From the NCBI GenBank assembly GCA_946965045.2, contig OX337229.1, positions 3,410,001 to 3,474,000 of the forward strand: DNA of 64,000 nt, read 5' to 3'. Below, piece by piece: positions 47,500 to 57,322 of this stretch. The translations under genes and the position numbers were made by a program. The notes beneath the pieces are model-generated. The model had not been told where the DNA came from. It made no database searches and worked only from the letters and a program-made list of their open reading frames with translations. Every line of letters begins with the position of its first letter. The first letter of the stretch is position 1. The stretch is from Epithemia pelagica (lineage: Eukaryota > Bacillariophyta > Bacillariophyceae > Surirellales > Surirellaceae).

Positions 47500-49365
47500 A
47501 TGGCAGAGGCCCCTTCTTCTTCTTCATCATTTTCATCAGCTCCAACTGATAATTTGGGTACACCTGTGGGGAAACGGCCCCGAAGCGAAGTTTTCTTCCT
47601 TGTGGTTAGGAAACAACCACCTGGATTCGTTTATCCGAATGAACGATTCGAGTTGGAGTTTGCAATTGATGGAGGGAGTTCTTCCTCCGCCAGCCCCCCG
47701 ACCGATGTGGAAGTTTTGGCATCGATTATCAACATCAACCCAACATCCATTGCGTCTGAGTGCTCGCTTGAAGTGATAGCAGCTCCGAGGATTTCACCAT
47801 CGCGAAAGACGGGCACCATAAAGTGTTTTATCCGCAGTCCCAGAGTTTCAAGGCGACATGGCTGTTCCATGCAGATACATCTACGAGTGAACGATGATTC
47901 TAGAGGTATCGCACCATGCACAACAAGAACAATATGTCTGGTGAATTCGAAAATTCTCGTTTCGATGACCTCCGATTGGACCGAAAGCCCTTACACATGG
48001 TTTAAGGACGAAGGGGGACGTGATAAATGTATGGAAGGGGATGTCACCTTGTGGAACGAGCGAAACGAGAATGTCAAAGAAAGTTTGCTTCTCGACTTGA
48101 CTCTATGCTATGATGGAGACAACAAGGTTGCTGTTTCGAAACAAGAACTTCTTAGAAGAATTGGGGCTGAGCAAATGCTACAGATTGATGAAAGCACAGG
48201 TTCCGCGAAAATACGATTCAGAGTTGAAGATGTATCAAAGAATCACCAGAGACAAAATTTTGTCGTTAAAATATCGCCAGCAAAGGCCACCATTCGAGAT
48301 ATTGCGCCTGCCTTTACTCCTCCAGTCTCCGTCCGATCGAAACGGAGTCGTCATAAACAGAAACAAGGGCTCGCGCGTCCCTCACCCCCAGATCCCCAAC
48401 CTGAACTCTCTCCACCCAGCGATTCAGGAAGACGATCCAGTAGTTTGAGCGAAATTGGTGGATTCGAAGGATTGGACCCGATACGGCTCAGGAACGCTGT
48501 ACAAGCCATCGTCCGCTGGGCTGATGACGTTGTGAACAGTCTTTCGTGGATGCAATGGAAGTTTATCGGATATGAGCACAGACCTGATGGCAGTGTGGAC
48601 TTCAATCGTCCTCTTCACAACTTCCCCAATCCAAATCCTACGATTGAACGTGTACTTGCTCTTTATCACGACTCAGTTCGCTTCGACCTGGGTTATCTTC
48701 AGGGTGCGGTTGAGCAGAATACTTCAACACGTAGCGGCGCTTCAGCACCAGTAAGAGCTTCTGCTTACACTGCACCCACTTCACAATCGACCCAATCGGT
48801 TGGAGGCCAAATACAAACGCCATCATTTGCCAGTGGGATGGGATCACAACATTTCTCGCCATCTGCAGATTATGGCCGTTTCCCGGTGCCACACCAGCAA
48901 CAAACACAACCTTATAATCCATTTTTCTTCCCAGGTCAACCGCAAGCCCATGGTGCACAGCCTGCTCCCCGAGAAGAGTCACCAGTGGATGATAGAAAGG
49001 TTGCCAGCACGATTGATAGAGAAAGTGAGGTCGAATTTGTGCTTGCCAAACAGTACAAGTCGGTGCGGACGGGGGAGCCGCTTGGTTTCCCGGCCTTTTC
49101 TGCGGATCACGAAATTCTGGGGTTTTATCGAGAGTCTTCGACTGGCGTAGGGGCCAGCCATTTTGATCCAATTCAGCGCCATGATTTCCAGCCTGCAGAC
49201 AAACATGATGCGAGAAAAATTCTTGAAGAAGCTATCATCAGCAAATCAAGAGTTGTTCACGCTCGGAAAGACTGGGAGTCAATGGCGAGTCTGATAGATC
49301 ACTGCTTAGTTTATAGTTTCAGCAACGGCGGTATCGACTCGAACAGCAGCGATACAACGGGCTGA
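47500..49365 (+). CDS. Unknown protein with N-terminal beta domain and disordered C-half
   Basis: 621 aa from ATG 47500 (MAEAPSSSSSFSSAP). Residues ~30-270 look like beta-sandwich modules: FFLVVRKQPPGFVYPNERFE, DVEVLASI, RHGCSMQIHLRV, LLLDLTLCYDG and ARIRFRVEDVS-like strands. A Ser/Pro/Arg-rich linker (KQKQGLARPSPPDPQP) follows. Then comes a WADDVVNSLSWMQWKFIGYE block, a Gln/Pro-rich disordered stretch, and a C-terminal VLAKQYKSVRTGEPLGFPAF segment. No domain or function recognised. Single exon. Confidence 0.65.
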   Translation: MAEAPSSSSSFSSAPTDNLGTPVGKRPRSEVFFLVVRKQPPGFVYPNERFELEFAIDGGSSSSASPPTDVEVLASIININPTSIASECSLEVIAAPRISPSRKTGTIKCFIRSPRVSRRHGCSMQIHLRVNDDSRGIAPCTTRTICLVNSKILVSMTSDWTESPYTWFKDEGGRDKCMEGDVTLWNERNENVKESLLLDLTLCYDGDNKVAVSKQELLRRIGAEQMLQIDESTGSAKIRFRVEDVSKNHQRQNFVVKISPAKATIRDIAPAFTPPVSVRSKRSRHKQKQGLARPSPPDPQPELSPPSDSGRRSSSLSEIGGFEGLDPIRLRNAVQAIVRWADDVVNSLSWMQWKFIGYEHRPDGSVDFNRPLHNFPNPNPTIERVLALYHDSVRFDLGYLQGAVEQNTSTRSGASAPVRASAYTAPTSQSTQSVGGQIQTPSFASGMGSQHFSPSADYGRFPVPHQQQTQPYNPFFFPGQPQAHGAQPAPREESPVDDRKVASTIDRESEVEFVLAKQYKSVRTGEPLGFPAFSADHEILGFYRESSTGVGASHFDPIQRHDFQPADKHDARKILEEAIISKSRVVHARKDWESMASLIDHCLVYSFSNGGIDSNSSDTTG

Positions 49366-49663
49366 AAAATTTTTTGTACGACTATTTGAGAATTCATAAC
49401 ATCAAAGAGCGCGCTTTTCAGTAAATGATGACGGCAACTGGCAAATTCAGTCATGTTAGCGTAGCAACTTCTCGGAACAATGGACGCTGTAGCTTGAGGT
49501 CGAGCTAACGCCGATCGATGTCCCCACGATCTGCGAGATGGAGGGCTGAGACGATGACTTTAATTACAACCTGTCTGTGTCTATGAGTAATGGAGTGCCT
49601 CTAATTTGTGGGAAAACTGGTACCTCTATGCGGGATAACAGATCTTTGTCCAGATTCGATTGC

Positions 49664-52501
49664 CTACGCTCCTGAACGGGCACGGCTAAAACCACTACTT
49701 GCGACTGAACTGTTTTCATCACCAGCAATGGAGCTTCCAGCGCCACCGCGCAAGTCAGACGGATTCTTGATCAGTCCTTTTTCCCGTAAGAACTTTAGTT
49801 GAAGCTGTCTCTGCATTTCAGATCGCTCTGCCAGCGAAAGATTCTGCGAAATCGAAGGGCACAAGAGGAAGGGGAAATACATCAGAAAAAGTGCATCGAG
49901 AGAAGAGCTATATTCAGAATGCGAGAAAAAAATACTCACCGAGACAGATTCAGTCGTTTTCTTTTCTTCAGAGTCAACCCTTGACCTCGAATCTGATACC
50001 CGAGAGAGCGGGGTGGCGTCCGTGTAATCAGTGACCCGAGTTGAATAAATAGATGTCGTATCGTCCCCATCATCGTCAGAGAACACGTCACTCGATCGCC
50101 CTAGCAATGCCTCTCCTACACGGCGCACAACGGAATTTTCAGCACTTGGAGTAGAGTCTCCAAGTAAGGCTTCTCCTACACGTCGAACGACCGAGTTTTC
50201 GGCAGAAGGAGAAGAATCTCCTCCACCCATCAACGCTTCTCCGACACGTCGAACAACTGAGTTCTCTCCGTCTGCTGCCGCAGGCGATTCTCCAATAGTT
50301 GAAGTCAGGACCGAAAACGGTGCCCGTTTGGCTTCTTCAACGGCTTTCACCACGTTGTCGTCGACCCGTACTTTCACAGGAGTGGATTGACGATCTGCAT
50401 TCAACCGCGCTCTCTCTGCGACAGACAATCTCTTCTCTGGGATTCCGCTCGTAGACATACTGTCTCTCACTCTGGTGTCGCTTCTGGGGGGCAATCCAAT
50501 CGGTGGCACTGAAGCACCGGATCGTGGAACTTCACCGCCGACGGGTGTACTAACTGCCGTTTGTTGGTCTGTTCCATTATCTCCGTTGCTGACACCAATA
50601 AAAGCTGGAGGGATCGCACGAGGAGACGGAACTTGCAATCTCGAACGTTGGGGTCGCAGATTGGTGTGTCCTCCGTCGCCATGGTTGAAATCACGTTGCA
50701 TTACTTCAAAATGGCGTTGAGTTCGGTCTTCTGTGAGCTCTGAAACATGGGATCGGTTGTCATCTTCTGCAGTGCTTCTCCTTCGTCTTAACTCAGAGGA
50801 CGAGATTGGGACAAGGCCCTCTACGACATCATCATCATCGTGCTCACTTGGTTGGCCATCATCTGATGTCCTAACGTAGACAATACTTCTCCGTCCAGCA
50901 GGTGAATGCTCATATCCAGCGACTGACCCACCTCCGTAAACGCTGCCACTGGCCGACATCATTTCCATAACGTTTTGCTGTACTTTCACTTGAGATTCAA
51001 TCTTCTCTACATATCTCTCGAGAAGTGCACTTTTTTGTCGTTCTTGTTCTTTCTGAAGGTTAAGCTTTTCTTCTTTGTGTTTCAGTACTCCAAGCTCCGA
51101 GTTTGCATTTTCCAGTTTCGTCCTTAGGTCGATGACTTCCTTTTTCAAAATTTTCTTGTGCTGCTGAAGCTCGGCCATTTTATTTCTCTGCTGTGTTTGG
51201 AACATGGTGATTTCCATTTTGGTGGAGCTCAGATCCTTTTGCACGTCTTGCAGCTCCTTTTGAGATTGTACATATTTTGCAGTCGCTGTTTCCAGTTGTG
51301 TTTCCCACTGTTTCTTTTCCTGTTCAAATTTGTTCTTCGTTTCAGAAAGCTCGATGGACAGATCTTGAACCTTCGCTTGGTCGGATCGACCAGTAGCTTT
51401 CAAGTCAGATTCAAGCTTTCGATTTTCTTCGTAAAGCTTCTCATACATATCCTCAATTCCTTTGGTGTACTCGAGCATCATTCGCACAGCCGCTTGTACT
51501 CCCAAGTCCTGTGCCCGCACAGTTTCCAAACTGGCTCTAAATTCCACCTTCTTCTTCTCCAATTCAGGACAAGACGACGACGGAGTCATTGCAGCCTCTT
51601 CCATTGAGCGCCATGTAGCACGGCGATGGTCTTCTTGTTGGGAACGGACACGGTAGAGTTCATCTTGAGCCTCCGACGCAGTCAAATGTGCTTGGTCGAG
51701 GTCCGAATGTAAGAGTTGTAATTGGGAGGCAAACCCATCACAAACTTGCTTGTACGCGTCACATTCATCCTCCAACGCCGAATGACGACCATTCAAGAGT
51801 GCAGAGGTCCATGATTCGCAGTCGTCCTCATTGGCGGCACAAAAATAAAAGGCTCGCAAATCTGGATTGACTTGGTCATCACCAGCAAGCTCCAAGACTA
51901 GTTCGTTGTATGTACTTCTATGAACAGTACTATAGCACTCCAGATCAATGATGCCCGATGGTTGCAAGGTCGCATATTTTGTTGAATCGGCCGTGACTGC
52001 AGCGGCGCCCTCCACATCGTGGTCGGCCGAGTCACCACCACTGCCACTGCCTCCCCCATCTTTGTTTGCAGTAGAAGATCCCTGGTTAAAGAGATATAGT
52101 GAAGACCTCTTCTCGTGTTGCTTTCGGTTTCCGTAGCCCTTTTGAACTGCACGGTTCCACTTTTCCTGTTGCTCAGGCGACGGATTTTGTTGCAGTTTGC
52201 TCGGTGTATCACCAGAACCGACTCCAATATTGGCATCAAAGTAGTAGAGGAACATATGTGGTACCACACAGCACCATCTTGCCTGCCATACATGTTGTTC
52301 ATTGCGTTTGTACAGCCAGCCACTTTTTGTCGCCAGCATCTGCAAGACTTCTGGTGATCGAGGAGGCGCACTTTTGATCGTACACACCGTGTTGAGGTTG
52401 GAGAACCATGAACTTGTCACTCCAGTCCGCGACAACACAGCTCTCTTTGCATCTTCTCCTGCTTGAGACAGCTGTGCGGTCAGACCTTGTTTGGCTGCCA
52501 T
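49664..52501 (-). CDS. PH-domain/coiled-coil protein, two exons
   Basis: Exons are 52501-49940 and 49843-49664; intron 49844-49939 (96 bp, GTGAGT...TCGCAG, phase 0) has no in-frame stop. Spliced product is 913 aa. The start MAAKQGLTAQLSQ at 52501 was chosen over 52591. The PH domain at ~60-250 carries SGWLYKRNEQHVWQARWCCV, FYFCAANEDDCESWTSAL and a disordered insert. A long coiled coil lies at ~270-560. A Ser/Arg-rich tail with three tandem ENSVVRRVGEAL units follows, and a C-terminal SLAERSEMQRQLQLKFLREK helix. PH plus coiled coil suggests a membrane-lipid-binding scaffold. Coding evidence is strong; role unknown. Confidence 0.78.
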   Translation of the reverse strand: MAAKQGLTAQLSQAGEDAKRAVLSRTGVTSSWFSNLNTVCTIKSAPPRSPEVLQMLATKSGWLYKRNEQHVWQARWCCVVPHMFLYYFDANIGVGSGDTPSKLQQNPSPEQQEKWNRAVQKGYGNRKQHEKRSSLYLFNQGSSTANKDGGGSGSGGDSADHDVEGAAAVTADSTKYATLQPSGIIDLECYSTVHRSTYNELVLELAGDDQVNPDLRAFYFCAANEDDCESWTSALLNGRHSALEDECDAYKQVCDGFASQLQLLHSDLDQAHLTASEAQDELYRVRSQQEDHRRATWRSMEEAAMTPSSSCPELEKKKVEFRASLETVRAQDLGVQAAVRMMLEYTKGIEDMYEKLYEENRKLESDLKATGRSDQAKVQDLSIELSETKNKFEQEKKQWETQLETATAKYVQSQKELQDVQKDLSSTKMEITMFQTQQRNKMAELQQHKKILKKEVIDLRTKLENANSELGVLKHKEEKLNLQKEQERQKSALLERYVEKIESQVKVQQNVMEMMSASGSVYGGGSVAGYEHSPAGRRSIVYVRTSDDGQPSEHDDDDVVEGLVPISSSELRRRRSTAEDDNRSHVSELTEDRTQRHFEVMQRDFNHGDGGHTNLRPQRSRLQVPSPRAIPPAFIGVSNGDNGTDQQTAVSTPVGGEVPRSGASVPPIGLPPRSDTRVRDSMSTSGIPEKRLSVAERARLNADRQSTPVKVRVDDNVVKAVEEAKRAPFSVLTSTIGESPAAADGENSVVRRVGEALMGGGDSSPSAENSVVRRVGEALLGDSTPSAENSVVRRVGEALLGRSSDVFSDDDGDDTTSIYSTRVTDYTDATPLSRVSDSRSRVDSEEKKTTESVSVSIFFSHSEYSSSLDALFLMYFPFLLCPSISQNLSLAERSEMQRQLQLKFLREKGLIKNPSDLRGGAGSSIAGDENSSVASSGFSRARSGA
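50100..50270 (-). repeat. Three tandem ENSVVRRVGEAL repeats in a coding region
   Basis: The minus-strand frame reads ENSVVRRVGEAL three times, separated by short Gly/Ser/Asp-rich linkers with SPSA or TPSA before each later copy. They may be short linear motifs such as docking sites. Confidence 0.85.
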
Positions 52502-53008
52502 GGTGATTGATTGTCGTCGGCACCCTCTTGTTCTACCGACGAACACAACCACAAAAGTCTCTCTTGTTGTCTGTTGGGGTTGGTCGCTCACTTTGCGATG
52601 AGGTCATGCGGGCTCTCTCGCTATTTTATTTTTCTGGAGGACTTGGCTTTTCGCCAAGAGGGCAATTGTATGACAATATAGCGATCGTGTCTGCAGCACA
52701 TTATCATTGGCTAACGTTCTCTATTAGAGAATCAGTAAAAAAGCTACCCTTTGTCCTCCAAGTAGATCTAGAGGTACTCTATCAAGGTAGCTCTAACAGG
52801 AGAGATCAGTCGCGCTTGATGCTTCGCTTTCCACCTGGAAGCATTCCAGTTCGATGATTCAGTGAATAGAGGGAATCAAGAATCAAGAACGACCGAAGAA
52901 GAGATGTGGTCTTTGGCTTCAACATCAATCCAACATCAAAATCTCGCGAGACCCATACGACGTCCCCATCCATCTCTCTTGGAGACATACCATCGAATAG
53001 CGAACACA
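52502..53008. promoter_or_regulatory. Divergent promoter region of the PH gene and UROD
   Basis: 507 bp between two divergent starts. Contains a TCCAAGTAGATCTAGAGG-like palindromic segment near 52758-52775. No defined transcription factor site recognised. Open frames from the two sides extend into it but lack coding character. Confidence 0.35.
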
Positions 53009-54310
53009 ATGCGTCTCTCTCTCGCCGTCTCCGCTCTTTGCTTGGGCTTGTCAAACCATGGGGTGCAGAGCTTTAGCGCTCAGCCAACCAGTAGCACACG
53101 CCTTCACTCGGCCGTCTCCGAAGATGTCGAAACGTTGGAAGCCGACGTGGACAACTCGGAAAGTTCCCCCTTGTTGATTAGGGCAGCTCGAGGGGAAAAG
53201 ACGGAGCGTACCCCTGTCTGGATGATGCGACAAGCCGGTCGTCATATCAAGGAGTATCGTGATTTGTGTAAGAAATATCCAACCTTTCGAGAACGATCTG
53301 AGATCCCTGAGGTCGCCGTCGAAGTGTCTTTGCAGCCATGGAGAAACTACAAGACCGACGGGTGCATCTTGTTCTCGGACATTCTCACTCCATTCCCTGG
53401 TATGGGAGTTGACTTCACCATCGATGAGAAGCTCGGCCCCATCACTGACCCTATTCGAAGCTGGGACGATGCCAAAAAGGTAGGATCCTTCGTGACGCTC
53501 CACGAGTGAATCTTTTTCTGTGAAACAAATTTTCCAAATTTCATTGTTCCTTTCATTTTTTGCCAGATTCATGCCATGGATCCTACCGAATCCATGCCTT
53601 TCGTCGCTGAAGCGTTGAAAAGTCTGAGGCAGGAAGTAGGCAAAGAAACTGCCGTCTTGGGATTTGTTGGTTGCCCCTACACATTGGCAACCTACCTTGT
53701 TGAAGGAAAGACATCAAAAGAGTACTTGGAGATTAAAAAGATGGCTTTGAATGAACCCGATCTGCTCCATTCCATTCTCAAACAGCTTGCCGACAACATT
53801 GGAGATTATGCCAATTTCCAGATTGAGAGTGGCGCGCAACTCATTCAAATATTTGACTCCTGGGCTGGCCACCTTTCTCCCAGGGACTACGATGAATTTG
53901 CGGCTCCTTACCAGAAAATGGTACTCGACAAAATCAAAGCCGAGCATCCTGAAGTTCCTACTGTTGTCTACATTAAGCATTCGGGTGCCTTGATTGAACG
54001 TATGGCTGGTACTGGAGTTGACGTCGTGTCCCTTGACTGGACGGTTGACATGGCTCAAGGCCGAGAACGGATAGAACAAGGCCGCCTTGCTGCTGGCTTG
54101 GAAGGACCTGGTGGAGTTCAAGGCAACCTTGACCCCGCCATTTTGTTTGCCAAGCACGAAGTGATTGAAGAACGGGCGGTGGAAATATTGAAAAAGGCTG
54201 GAAATGTTGGTCATGTCATGAATTTGGGTCATGGGATTGAGGCCGCTACTCCGGAGGAGAATGCCCACTTCTTTATTGAAACCGTCAGAAACTACCGTCA
54301 TGAAGAGTAG
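53009..54310 (+). CDS. UROD: Uroporphyrinogen decarboxylase, probably plastid-targeted
   Basis: Exons are 53009-53479 and 53567-54310. The 87-bp intron (GTAGGA...TGCCAG, phase 0) fuses DDAKK to [10 protein letters not shown]; the product is 404 aa. [20 protein letters not shown] followed by SFSAQ is a signal plus Phe motif like diatom plastid presequences. Conserved UROD signatures are [56 protein letters not shown] and VSLDWTVD. It converts uroporphyrinogen III to coproporphyrinogen III in haem and chlorophyll synthesis. An in-frame ATG upstream at 52862 would hide the signal peptide and is less likely. Confidence 0.93.
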
Positions 54311-54548
54311 TCATCTTAAATTGATAAACACTCTCCAATATTACTTGCCTTAGAGAAACTACTCGTGAAGAATTTTGTCCATTTCGAATTGAGAATACAA
54401 GCCCTAAGGACGCATAACTGCGATACTACCAATGTTTGGTGAAATGCTTGATCTATAAAAATGTTATTATTCGACTATGTTTTCATGGTTGAAACGGGCT
54501 TCTTGATGTTACTTGTCCATCGCTATCTATGGGACTCGTGTGGATCGA

Positions 54549-56246
54549 TTATACCACAAGTCTGCTCTCATTATCCTTTCCTTTCACTCCTGCTCCATCC
54601 TGTCGGAAAAAGTCTTTTACCCACTGGTCTCCTAGATCATCCAATGCATCCACGTACTCCGAGATGACTTTTTCTTTGTTGTTGAGACGGAACTTTCGCA
54701 TGGGGGAAGGATCTGATTTACAATCCTCTGAAAACTTGAAGGCCTTGACTTGGTAACCAGCTTTTATCAGGTTGAGACGGATCGTGTGACCGACATGAAC
54801 CCCAGTATTGTTCACCGGTTTGGAATGTCCCAGTTCCATGCGCACAAGTTTCAAGTTGGGAAGAGAGTTGGCCGAAAGCCTGAAATCGGGTGAGCCTACC
54901 TTGACGTTGCCAGTCACCAACGATGCTACTCGAAGTTCTGGTCGAGCCCAGGCATATCGGTAGGCCGCCAGTGTTGCCATGGCGCCACCAAAACCATGGC
55001 CCGCAAAGACGAAATCACAGAAAGGATTGTCCTCCATGAGTTGGTCCAACTTTCCAAAGAGCTGGGATTCAAGCTCGTGAAAGGCCTTGTATCGGTCCGC
55101 AAACACCGAGACATTCTTGTTGTCGCTCAACTTTACTGTGTCTGGTTGCTTCTCTAGTTTGCCTTGTTGCTCTGGAGTCGTGCCACGAAACACGCAGAGG
55201 AACTGTCGTTGACGCTCGAGAATGAGCACCTCTCGAAAGATTGCGGCGTCTCCATTGACAGCGCTCGATCGGATATAGCCTTGGACCTGAAGAAGATCTG
55301 TTCCACACTCCAAAAGAGCTTCTACAACCGGTCGATGAGTTTCTCCAAGTTTGAGTGTAGTAGGAGATGGTTTCCCTCCCACAAACATGGCAAGGTCACC
55401 GCTTGTGCAGCCCACCAAGGTTTCTAGATCAAGGACGCCTGTTTTCTCGGAACGATAAGATTCCAAAAAGGTGGACGCTCGGCATGTGTAACTCATTTCA
55501 CTTTTGGCAGGTATTTCCAGTTGCCACTCGGTCGCGTCTGCTTCCGATGATAAAACAACCTCTCTACCTGTAAGAAAGGAAGTAGGACGTGGTTTGGCAA
55601 GAGAAGGAATGGAGAGTTCTCCAGTGGGTTGCGAAGAGACAATAGTTCCCTTTCCTACATCCTGATCTTGCATCTCCCACAGTTCCTGAAGCATATCCGA
55701 GGAGAGCGAAGCGCGAGAGGAAGTTCTCGAGTGAGCAGGGGTTGACTTTTTGGATCGCGTTCCGGGAGACTTTTTCGATGCATTCCAGCCACTCAGGGCT
55801 GCCGGCATGGACCTGGTTCTATTGTGTTGAGTCCGCTTCTTGGAGGAGCTCTGTCGCGACCAGCGAGGGCCTTTGCTTGGTGGAGGAGTAACGTTTTTGT
55901 TGTTGCGAATGGCAGGAGAGCGAGAAGGCGTTTGAGCGCCTTCCAGGTCCTGCTTCTCTTCATTTTCTGGTTTGGCCTTTCCTCCAAACAGATTACTCCG
56001 ACTAGGTGACCGTTGCGATAGTTCCGAAGCAATGGCTCGAAGCTCACTGCGCAAATCTTCTTGATTCACAACATGAGCCACAGGCGTTGAATCACGATCC
56101 TCCGCAAAATTAGACTTGAGGCCCTCCAAGGCTGTCAGCTCATCGCGAAGCAGCGGGTCAAATCCCACCAAAGATTGGCTCTTTTTGTGGTGTCTCCCAA
56201 CGACGGGAGCCGTTGCGCTGGATACACCGTGGTTGAAGTCGTCCAT
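54549..56246 (-). CDS. Class-3 lipase-like protein lacking the nucleophile serine
   Basis: 565 aa. Residues ~1-200 are disordered and Ser/Arg/Lys-rich. The domain after ~225 has FLCVFRGTTPEQQG (as in class-3 lipases, --V-FRGT) and a strand-elbow FVFAGHGFGGAMATLAAYRYA where the motif is normally GHSLGG. Here codon GGT gives Gly at residue 418 instead of Ser, so the catalytic nucleophile is missing. HVGHTIRLNLIKAGYQV near the end may hold the His. Likely a pseudo-enzyme of the alpha/beta-hydrolase fold or a divergent family member. Intact frame, single exon. Confidence 0.75.
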   Translation of the reverse strand: MDDFNHGVSSATAPVVGRHHKKSQSLVGFDPLLRDELTALEGLKSNFAEDRDSTPVAHVVNQEDLRSELRAIASELSQRSPSRSNLFGGKAKPENEEKQDLEGAQTPSRSPAIRNNKNVTPPPSKGPRWSRQSSSKKRTQHNRTRSMPAALSGWNASKKSPGTRSKKSTPAHSRTSSRASLSSDMLQELWEMQDQDVGKGTIVSSQPTGELSIPSLAKPRPTSFLTGREVVLSSEADATEWQLEIPAKSEMSYTCRASTFLESYRSEKTGVLDLETLVGCTSGDLAMFVGGKPSPTTLKLGETHRPVVEALLECGTDLLQVQGYIRSSAVNGDAAIFREVLILERQRQFLCVFRGTTPEQQGKLEKQPDTVKLSDNKNVSVFADRYKAFHELESQLFGKLDQLMEDNPFCDFVFAGHGFGGAMATLAAYRYAWARPELRVASLVTGNVKVGSPDFRLSANSLPNLKLVRMELGHSKPVNNTGVHVGHTIRLNLIKAGYQVKAFKFSEDCKSDPSPMRKFRLNNKEKVISEYVDALDDLGDQWVKDFFRQDGAGVKGKDNESRLVV

Positions 56247-57322
56247 GGTGCAGCGTCGAGGTGCTTCGGGGGTTCTTAGATGCTATATTTCTCTGAGGAA
56301 GCGGGTTGTAGGCTGTAGCACGCGAAGACAAGGAATTACACCTTTTTCTGTCGACACAGTCGATGAAGAGCTGTGTCTTATGGAGAAGAGGTACGGCGCT
56401 TTAGTGGTGTTACCTCCGAGTTGTTGTGTGGTGTGTTTCTCGTTTCTCTAAAGAGACCCACAACAACTCTTTCTAGTCGTTGGTCGTGCTTCTCGCTATT
56501 GCCCGCAAACCAACTGGATCGTGTCTCGTTTTGTTTGGCGCCAACCGACGAAAGTCAACTACTTTGGAAAAGTCAATGGACCAATTCCCGGTTCCTGAGC
56601 GCGGTCTCGCTCAAACATTCATAGAGCAAAAAGCGATAGATGCGCGAACAACAAGATTGACCAGCGCTCGACCGATCGTGCATCAAGAATCAAGAATCAA
56701 GAATCGAGTTTCTCGAGCTACTCTCGTTATTGCTCCTAAACTCGAGTTATGTAGTCTAGAGGAGTAATAAACAGGGTGCCCATGCCGACGTTTGGAATTC
56801 CGACCATCACAAGCAATTAGCCATGAGATTCGGATGCATAAAATCTGATTGTCGAATAATGAGTACAGAGGCTGCGGCCAGAAGGCCGAAGATTCAGATG
56901 GTTGTATGGAGCTTTTGTAGGTACGAACTGTTCATACACAACAAACAACCATGTACCATATGATTTACCGAGACCGGGAGTGGTTTCTTCCCTTTGGTAA
57001 TGACCATTGTTCCGACTTGTTGATTCTGTCGCGTTAAATTGTGATGACCATTGTTCCCGCCTGTTGTATATTGGGTATTGGGATTGGGAGTAATAGCATT
57101 ACACCTGCGTTTGATATACGACTATGCCTTGTGGACCACCGGCAAAGAGTAGATAGCAGCACAAAATCTATGGGTATGGCATTTTGAAACTCCAACGAGA
57201 TGAGAAATTGAGGGCAGCTAGGAGTCCATATTTTGGTCCTAGAGAGAGGATCGTTTAGTGCTCTAATATCTCAAAGCAAGTTTGCTTTGGAAAGCATCTC
57301 GCAAATGGAAACCATTTCTTCT
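56247..57322. other. Intergenic, 1.08 kb
   Basis: Upstream of the lipase-like gene and 3' of the deiodinase gene. Holds a short direct repeat around TGACCATTGTTCC (56999 and 57046) and an AATCAAGAATCAAGAATC run at about 56685-56704. No gene seen. Confidence 0.4.
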
